A stretch of 64,000 nucleotides of DNA. It comes from Pseudomonas guariconensis (GTDB lineage Bacteria > Pseudomonadota > Gammaproteobacteria > Pseudomonadales > Pseudomonadaceae). Position 1 is the stretch's first letter, and each line of letters starts with the position of its first letter. The stretch spans positions 1 to 64,000 of the forward strand of contig NZ_JAMYBK010000001.1 of assembly GCF_024127895.1 (NCBI RefSeq), given 5' to 3'. The position numbers and the translations under genes are program-made. Positions 58,782-64,000 of this stretch are shown here, in pieces. Under the pieces are notes generated by a model. It saw only the letters and a program-made list of their open reading frames with translations. It was not told the DNA's origin and did not search any database.

Positions 58782-60956
58782 ATGCATGAAGACGGCAAGG
58801 TGGTGCCCTTGGCGGCCGCCATCGACCGGGCGGCGCATACGCCCTTGCCTTGCCTTCCGGTGCTGCTCCTGCAGGTGCGCGACCAGGCGGCGTTGCAACT
58901 GCGCCGGGGGCTGCAGGTGCTGTTCGACAACGCCGACGACACCCTCTTCGAAATGGCCGACAAGGCCGGCGAGCGCTTCGAGCAGAACCTGTACTTCGAA
59001 GCCATGCGCGACGTAAGGCTCAAGCGCAAGAGCATCGAGCGGGGTTTTCTCGACAGTTTCTACGACACCTTCTCGCGCCTTGGCCAGGCGGATGCCCGGC
59101 AGTGCCTGACGGCGGCCGACGCGTCGCAGGGCAGGGTACAATTGGAGCGCGCCGCGGTCGTCGAAGCGATGGTCGCCCGGGTGCTGTCCCGTGAGGGGGT
59201 TGCGCTCGAGCAGTTGGGGCTGCGTTTCCAGGCACTGCTCGGCCAGGCGTTGGAGGCGCGCTGCAACCCCCTGGGGCCGGACAGCCTGTGCGGCTATTTC
59301 CTGGCGGCCGGGCGAAACCTGGGAGTAGGCCCGCGGGTCAAGCTGATCTTGCTCAGGCTGTTCGAGCGCTATGTCCTGCGCGATGTCGACCTGCTCTACG
59401 AACAGGCCAACCAACTGCTTGCCGCCGCCGACGTGCTGCCTGCACTCAAGCCGCCACCGCGCCGCCGTGCCGATGACCACCGCCCGGCGCCCCGCCGTGG
59501 GCTGGCTAGCCTACCCAGCGCTGAAGAGGTGGAATTGGACAACGCGGGCCAGGCCTTTTTCGATTCGCTGCAGGACCTGCTGGCGCCCACCCGCGGGCGT
59601 GTCGCCCCGCGCCTGCAGCGCGTTGCCACGGCGCAACCGATCAGCACCGCCGACCTGCTACGCCTGCTCTCGCACCTGCAGCACTACGTGCCGGCGACTA
59701 CCGAGGACGATGACTTCGACCTCGGCCAGCAGTTGGAGCAGTTGCTCCTGCGTGTCAGCGTGCGCAGCGGTACCCGTCGCTGCATCGCCACTGCGGACGA
59801 AGATACGATCAACCTGGTGGGCCTGCTGTTCGACTTCATCCAGGCCGACGCCAACCTGCCGCCGAGCGTGCGCGCCCTGCTCGCGCGGCTGCATATCCCC
59901 CTGCTCAAGGTGGCCCTGCTCGACAAAGGGCTGTTCAGCCGTGCCAGCCATCCGGCCCGGCGGCTGCTCAACGAGATCGCGATGCTCGCGATCGGCGGGG
60001 AGGACAATGGCGAAGGCCTGCGCGACAGCCTGCACCTGCGCGTGGAGCGTATCGTCCAGCGCCTGCTCAACGACTTTGTCGACGATCTGGCGTTGTTCGC
60101 CGAGCTGCTCGAGGACTTCCTCGCCTTCAGCCATGAGGAACGGCGCCGCAACGAGTTGCTCGAACAACGTACCCGCGATGCCGAGGAGGGCCGTGCCCGC
60201 ACGCTGCTGGCGCGCCAGCAGGTGCAGCAGGCGCTCAACCAGCGCCTGCACGGCAAGTACTTGCCGCAGGTGGTGGTGCAGATGCTGGTGCAGGGCTGGA
60301 GCCAGGTCCTGTTGCTGGCCTGGCTCAAGCAGGGCGAGGCGTCCGCGGCCTGGCGCGCAGGGCTGGCGACCATGGATGCGTTGCTGGCGAGCATTGCCCC
60401 GCACCGGGAGGCCCAGGCGCGCGAGCGGCTGTTGCAGCAGGTGCCCGGCCTGCTCAAGGCGTTGCGTGATGGGTTGGCCGGTGTGGTGCTGGACTCGGCG
60501 GCGACCCGCGAATTCTTCCTGCAACTGGAGCAGTTGCACCTACGGGCCCTGGCCGGGCCAGACGTGTCGCCAGCGGGGGAGGGGCTGTCTGTGCCGCAGG
60601 TGCTGGTGGCCGAGGAAATCGTCCTGGCCATCGCCGAAGAGTCGGCTTGCGGCCCCTTGTTGCAGCCGGACGAGCAAGGGCCCGAGTGGCGGCAGGTGCA
60701 GCGCCTGCGCATCGGTACCTGGGTCGAGGTGCTCGACGAGCAGCCGCCGCTACGTTGCAAACTGGTGGCGCGGATCGATAGCAGCGAGCGTTTCGTCTTC
60801 GCCAACCGTACCGGCATGAAGGTGCGCGAGTGGAATCGTGCTGGCCTGGCCTTGGCCCTACGCCGGGGGGAGGTACGGGTGCTGGACGATGGGCTGTTGT
60901 TCGAGCGTGCCCTGGAGGCGGTGCTCGACAGGCTGCGTTGCCAGCAGGCGTTGTGA
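58782..60956 (+). CDS. DUF1631-family large protein
   Basis: 724 residues, soluble and Leu/Arg/Ala-rich, mostly helical, with no signal peptide. The amino part MRDVRLKRKSIERGFLDSFY and the carboxyl part RLRIGTWVEVLDEQPPLRCKLV (a PilZ-like barrel) are typical of DUF1631, seen in pseudomonads between nadC and ampD. AAGGAG before the ATG. Its role is not established to my knowledge; a PilZ-like end suggests c-di-GMP linkage, unproven. Confidence 0.85.
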   Translation: MHEDGKVVPLAAAIDRAAHTPLPCLPVLLLQVRDQAALQLRRGLQVLFDNADDTLFEMADKAGERFEQNLYFEAMRDVRLKRKSIERGFLDSFYDTFSRLGQADARQCLTAADASQGRVQLERAAVVEAMVARVLSREGVALEQLGLRFQALLGQALEARCNPLGPDSLCGYFLAAGRNLGVGPRVKLILLRLFERYVLRDVDLLYEQANQLLAAADVLPALKPPPRRRADDHRPAPRRGLASLPSAEEVELDNAGQAFFDSLQDLLAPTRGRVAPRLQRVATAQPISTADLLRLLSHLQHYVPATTEDDDFDLGQQLEQLLLRVSVRSGTRRCIATADEDTINLVGLLFDFIQADANLPPSVRALLARLHIPLLKVALLDKGLFSRASHPARRLLNEIAMLAIGGEDNGEGLRDSLHLRVERIVQRLLNDFVDDLALFAELLEDFLAFSHEERRRNELLEQRTRDAEEGRARTLLARQQVQQALNQRLHGKYLPQVVVQMLVQGWSQVLLLAWLKQGEASAAWRAGLATMDALLASIAPHREAQARERLLQQVPGLLKALRDGLAGVVLDSAATREFFLQLEQLHLRALAGPDVSPAGEGLSVPQVLVAEEIVLAIAEESACGPLLQPDEQGPEWRQVQRLRIGTWVEVLDEQPPLRCKLVARIDSSERFVFANRTGMKVREWNRAGLALALRRGEVRVLDDGLLFERALEAVLDRLRCQQAL

Positions 60957-60958
60957 GA

Positions 60959-61068
60959 GGGGCCGCTGCGCGCCCCATCGCCGGCAAGCCCACACAGGGG
61001 CCCTGCAAACCGCATCGGGGCCCCTGTGGGAGCGGGCTTGCCCGCGAATGGGCTGCAAAGCGGCCCCC
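60959..61068. repeat. Inverted pair of REP elements
   Basis: Two REPs head to head: GGGGCCGCTGCGCGCCCCATCGCCGGCAAGCC on the left and AGCGGGCTTGCCCGCGAATGGGCTGCAAAGCGGCCCC on the right, joined by CAGGGGCCCTGC... The pair can form one long hairpin (REPIN). Directly after the DUF1631 gene, before ampD. Confidence 0.8.
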
Positions 61069-61147
61069 GAACGATCATTTACATGCAACCACGCCAGCCT
61101 CCGGGCATACTGGCAGCCCATCCCTGGCGACTTTCAGGATCTGCTCC

Positions 61148-61714
61148 ATGCAATTGGACCGTGCGACAGGCTGGTTTTCCGGCGTCACCCACTGCCCTTC
61201 GCCAAACTTCAACGCCCGCCCCGAAGGCGAAGCCATTTCCCTGCTGGTCATCCACAACATCAGCCTGCCGCCGGCCTGCTTCGGCACCGGCAAGGTCCAG
61301 CAGTTCTTCCAGAACCGCCTCGATCCGGCCGAGCATCCCTATTTCGAAGGCATCCGCCACCTGACGGTGTCGGCGCACCTGTTCGTCGAACGTGACGGCG
61401 CGGTGACCCAGTTCGTGTCGCTGCTGGACCGGGCCTGGCATGCGGGCGTTTCATGCTTCGACGGGCGAGAAGGGTGCAACGACTTTTCCATCGGCATCGA
61501 GCTGGAAGGCACCGACGAGCTGCCCTATACCGATGCCCAGTACGCCGCCCTGGAGCAGTTGACCCGGGAGATCCGCCGTGCCTGGCCGGTCATCGGCCTG
61601 GGCCGCATCTGCGGCCATAGCGATATCGCCCCGCAGCGCAAGACCGATCCGGGCCCGGCTTTCGACTGGCGCCGCTACCGTGCAGCGCTGCAAGACAACG
61701 AGGACAAGGCATGA
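61148..61714 (+). CDS. ampD: 1,6-anhydro-N-acetylmuramyl-L-alanine amidase AmpD
   Basis: Cytosolic zinc amidase that recycles peptidoglycan fragments and so keeps AmpR-controlled beta-lactamase low. 188 residues. Zinc ligands His36 (VIHNIS), His157 (CGHSDIAP) and Asp167 (TDPGPAFDW); catalytic Glu119 (GIELEG) and Lys165. Start MQLDRATGWFSG. Overlaps ampE by 4 bp. Confidence 0.95.
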   Translation: MQLDRATGWFSGVTHCPSPNFNARPEGEAISLLVIHNISLPPACFGTGKVQQFFQNRLDPAEHPYFEGIRHLTVSAHLFVERDGAVTQFVSLLDRAWHAGVSCFDGREGCNDFSIGIELEGTDELPYTDAQYAALEQLTREIRRAWPVIGLGRICGHSDIAPQRKTDPGPAFDWRRYRAALQDNEDKA

Positions 61715-62541
61715 GTTTTCTGGTGTTGGTGCTGATTCTCTGGGTCGAGAAGTTCTCCGCCCTGCGTCAGCGTTTGCAGCGCGATGGTTTCTTTCTCGGC
61801 GAACTGGTGCGCCTGGAGCGCAGCGGCAAGGTGCATCCCTGGTGGACCCTGGCCATCCTGGTCCTGGCACCGGTGGCGCTCCTGGTGTTGCTGCTGCATG
61901 TCCTGGAACCGGTGGCCTATGGCCTGCTGGCGTTGCCGGTGCACCTGCTGGTGCTGATCTACAGCCTCGGCCGTGGTGACGCCAAGGCGGCCCTTGGGCC
62001 GTTCCGCGATGCCTGGCGACGCGGCGACGAACAGGCCGCGCTGCATGTGGCCGAGCGTGACCTGGGCCTGGGCGCCGACGATCCCCAGTGCTTGATGACG
62101 CGGGTCCAGGGCTACCTGCTGTGGCAGGCGTACCAGAGCTTCTTCGCCGTGATCTTCTGGTATTTCCTGCTGGGGCCCGGTGCGGCCCTGGCCTATCGCC
62201 TGCTGGCCCTCACGGCCGGCAACAGCCGCCAGCCGGCGCTCAAGGAGCGGGCCGAGCAACTGCGCCATGCCATGGACTGGCTGCCGGTGCGGGTATTGGC
62301 GCTGAGTTTCGCCCTGGTCGGCAACTTCGTCGCGGTGATGCGCCTGATGCTGCACGAACTGCTCAATTGGCACATCAGCGCCGGCCACCTGGTGGCCCGG
62401 GTAGGGCGGGTGGCGGACGACATCCCCGACGAGGAAGACAGCCAGCGTGGCCTGGGGCGGCTCGACAGCCTCTGGGAACTGCTGCTGCGTTGCGCGGTGC
62501 TGTGGTACGCCTGCTTTGCGTTGTGGACGGTGCTGGTCTGA
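61711..62541 (+). CDS. ampE: AmpE family membrane protein
   Basis: 276 residues. An amino segment MSFLVLVLILWVEK and three further hydrophobic helices (WTLAILVLAPVALLVLLLHVL, FFAVIFWYFLLGPGAALAY, LLRCAVLWYACFALWTVLV) match AmpE, an inner-membrane protein with a nucleotide-binding-like loop reported to aid beta-lactamase regulation. Translationally coupled to ampD (ATGA). Confidence 0.93.
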   Translation: MSFLVLVLILWVEKFSALRQRLQRDGFFLGELVRLERSGKVHPWWTLAILVLAPVALLVLLLHVLEPVAYGLLALPVHLLVLIYSLGRGDAKAALGPFRDAWRRGDEQAALHVAERDLGLGADDPQCLMTRVQGYLLWQAYQSFFAVIFWYFLLGPGAALAYRLLALTAGNSRQPALKERAEQLRHAMDWLPVRVLALSFALVGNFVAVMRLMLHELLNWHISAGHLVARVGRVADDIPDEEDSQRGLGRLDSLWELLLRCAVLWYACFALWTVLV

Positions 62542-62666
62542 GCGGCGTGCCAGGCCGCTTAACCTTAAGTTACAAACCTTGGGTTCGATCTGCGTTATAC
62601 AAGGTGGCAGGCCCTTGATGGCTTAGTGCTACCCCGTATAACAACAAGAATCCAAGGAGGTGACCC

Positions 62667-64000
62667 GTGAAGCATCTGCTCCATCCGGCCATCGCACTGA
62701 TGAACCGGCTGAGCTTCGGCCTGAAGTTCAGCCTGATCAGCGCCCTGTTCTTCCTGCCCATGCTGGTCACCAGCTTCTACCTGGTCCGCGACGCCTACGA
62801 CCAGTTCCATGTCACCCGCACAGAACTTCAGGGGCTCGCGCCCCTAGCCAGCGTCCTGACCCTGCGTGGTGACCTGGAGGCCCTGGGCAACCTCTTGCAG
62901 ATCAATGCGGTGCTCGGCCAGTCGGGCCAGGCCGGCGATGTGGAGGGGCGCATAGCCGCACTCCAGGACAAAGTCGCCGCCGAGCTACAGGACTTGTCGG
63001 TGAGCGACCCGCAGCTCGAGGCCAGGCGCGGGGAGCTGGAGGCGCTCTTCGCCCGTGCGCGCAACGAGTCCTCCCTGCAGAACAAGGCGGCCTGGTTCGA
63101 CAAGCTATTGGTCCAGGCCCAGGTCCTGGCCAAGCAGGTGGCCAGCCAGTCTGGCCTGAGCCAGGACAGCCAGGCCTCGGTGCGCCAGTTGAGCGAGCTG
63201 CTCGGTAGCGCCACCGCCCAGGTCACCCAGACCCTGGGCGAGGGCCGGGCGATAGGGGCCATGGCCTTGGGCCGTGGCTTCATCGACTCCTCCGGCAGTG
63301 CCCGCTTCGAAGACCTGCTGCAACGCCTGGAGCGCCTTGCGGCCGATTACGCCGTGCGCCTGGAGGATGCCCTGGCCAGCGACGAGCGGGTCAGGGCCGA
63401 GCTGGCCGGGCAGGCACAAGCCAGCCAGGCCTCGGTGAAGCAGGCCGCCACGATGTTCGAGGATCAGGTGGTGGTCGCCGAGACCCTGGATGCGCCCTGG
63501 CTGGGCTTCTACCAGCAGGCCAGCGAGCTGATGGGCCAGACCTACCGCCTCAATGACGCCATCCTTGTCCACTTGCAGGTGCAACTGCAGGACCGCCTGG
63601 GCGAGCATCGCCTGCGCATGGGCGCCCTGGTCGCCGCGTTGGCCACGGTGCTGGTCCTGATCACCTACCTCTATGGCGGCTTCTACGTGTCCATCCGCCA
63701 AACCCTCGGCCGCCTGGGCACGGCCATGGACAAGCTCGCCGCCGGCGACATGACTGTGAGCCTCCAGGCCAACAGCCGCGACGAGTTGGGTGAGCTGGGC
63801 CAGGGGTTCAACGAGACCGTGCGGCGTATCCGCGAGCTGATCGGCCAGGTCGGTCGGACCGTGTCGCTGGTCGAGGAGCAGGCTGGCCAGGTGCTGGTGG
63901 TCTCCGAGCGCAGCAACCAGGCGGTTAGCGGCCAGCGCGAGCAGATCGAACAGGTCGCCACGGCGATGAACCAGATGAGCGCCACGGCCCTGGAAGTCGC
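62667..64000 (+). CDS. Methyl-accepting chemotaxis protein (partial, runs off window)
   Basis: At least 444 residues from a GTG at 62667, which follows the near-perfect Shine-Dalgarno AAGGAGGTGA (62654-62663). It remains open at the window end, so the signalling tip is missing. Membrane segment 1 at about 15-40 (SLISALFFLPMLVTSFYLV), a long helical periplasmic domain to about 310, segment 2 at about 317-338 (VAALATVLVLITYLYGGFYV), then a HAMP domain (RLGTAMDKLAAGDMTVSL) and the start of the coiled-coil. Ligand unknown. The position after ampDE matches pseudomonads. Confidence 0.9.
   Translation, partial: MKHLLHPAIALMNRLSFGLKFSLISALFFLPMLVTSFYLVRDAYDQFHVTRTELQGLAPLASVLTLRGDLEALGNLLQINAVLGQSGQAGDVEGRIAALQDKVAAELQDLSVSDPQLEARRGELEALFARARNESSLQNKAAWFDKLLVQAQVLAKQVASQSGLSQDSQASVRQLSELLGSATAQVTQTLGEGRAIGAMALGRGFIDSSGSARFEDLLQRLERLAADYAVRLEDALASDERVRAELAGQAQASQASVKQAATMFEDQVVVAETLDAPWLGFYQQASELMGQTYRLNDAILVHLQVQLQDRLGEHRLRMGALVAALATVLVLITYLYGGFYVSIRQTLGRLGTAMDKLAAGDMTVSLQANSRDELGELGQGFNETVRRIRELIGQVGRTVSLVEEQAGQVLVVSERSNQAVSGQREQIEQVATAMNQMSATALEV

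Overview
The window reads as a stretch of chromosome from a fluorescent pseudomonad of the Pseudomonas putida group. Evidence: high G+C coding sequence throughout; gene order (ychF-pth-rplY-prs-tRNA-Gln-ispE-lolB-TPR lipoprotein | hemA-prfA-prmC-moeB-murI, then phrB, hemH, upp-uraA, hpt, mqo, and later pta, trxB, nadC, ampDE) that I recognise from P. putida; and many copies of the 35-bp REP sequence (core GCGGGCTTGCCCGCG) typical of that species. Almost everything is core, housekeeping chromosome. I see no prophage, integrase, plasmid origin, CRISPR array or transposase gene.

Layout. 1-1.5 kb: a REP, a badly deleted isochorismatase-family pseudogene and its intact YcaC-like relative. 1.5-8.3 kb (minus strand): translation-factor and precursor genes (ychF, pth, rplY, prs, tRNA-Gln, ispE, lolB, a TPR lipoprotein). 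8.6-13.3 kb (plus): a tightly overlapping hemA-prfA-prmC-moeB-murI operon, followed by pagL. 14-17.3 kb (minus): SDR, photolyase and a renalase-like flavoprotein, with AT-rich control regions sharing a motif; divergent from these is a TIGR01777 epimerase with hemH. 19.5-22.2 kb: nucleobase salvage (uraA-upp divergent from hpt). 22.3-29.6 kb: small conserved Pseudomonas proteins, mqo, an acyltransferase and a YedK/HMCES-type protein. 29.7-33.4 kb: M48 lipoprotein protease, a UPF0016 manganese exporter behind a yybP-ykoY riboswitch, rsmC and a D-2-hydroxyacid dehydrogenase.

33.5-42.0 kb is the least characterised block: a medium-chain acyl-CoA ligase, an exported DUF1302/DUF1329 pair and a large MalT-like LuxR regulator, which looks like a regulated outer-membrane/periplasmic system tied to fatty-acid or ester use. 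42.2-44.5 kb: a receiver-TPR protein translationally coupled to a small soluble histidine kinase without a sensor domain. 44.5-47.5 kb: a DctPQM TRAP transporter. 47.6-56.2 kb: MBL hydrolase, OmpA-like lipoprotein, pta, DUF3565, SlyD-like PPIase, glutathione peroxidase, Old Yellow Enzyme, GT4 glycosyltransferase and cysZ. 56.5-64 kb: trxB, nadC, DUF1631, ampD-ampE and a chemoreceptor running off the end.

The most unusual structure is a pair of 176-bp non-autonomous (MITE-like) elements, at 38,933-39,108 and 49,137-49,312. They differ at two positions, have 18-bp terminal inverted repeats around two head-to-head REPs, and each sits inside the hairpin of an intrinsic terminator. The first has a perfect 11-bp target duplication made of the terminator tip. 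Other points worth checking are the yybP-ykoY leader with its alternative hairpin, the YedK homologue with two changed active-site residues, and the repeated AACCTATACAA-type motif flanking the phrB/hemH block, from which the MerR regulator I would expect next to phrB is missing.
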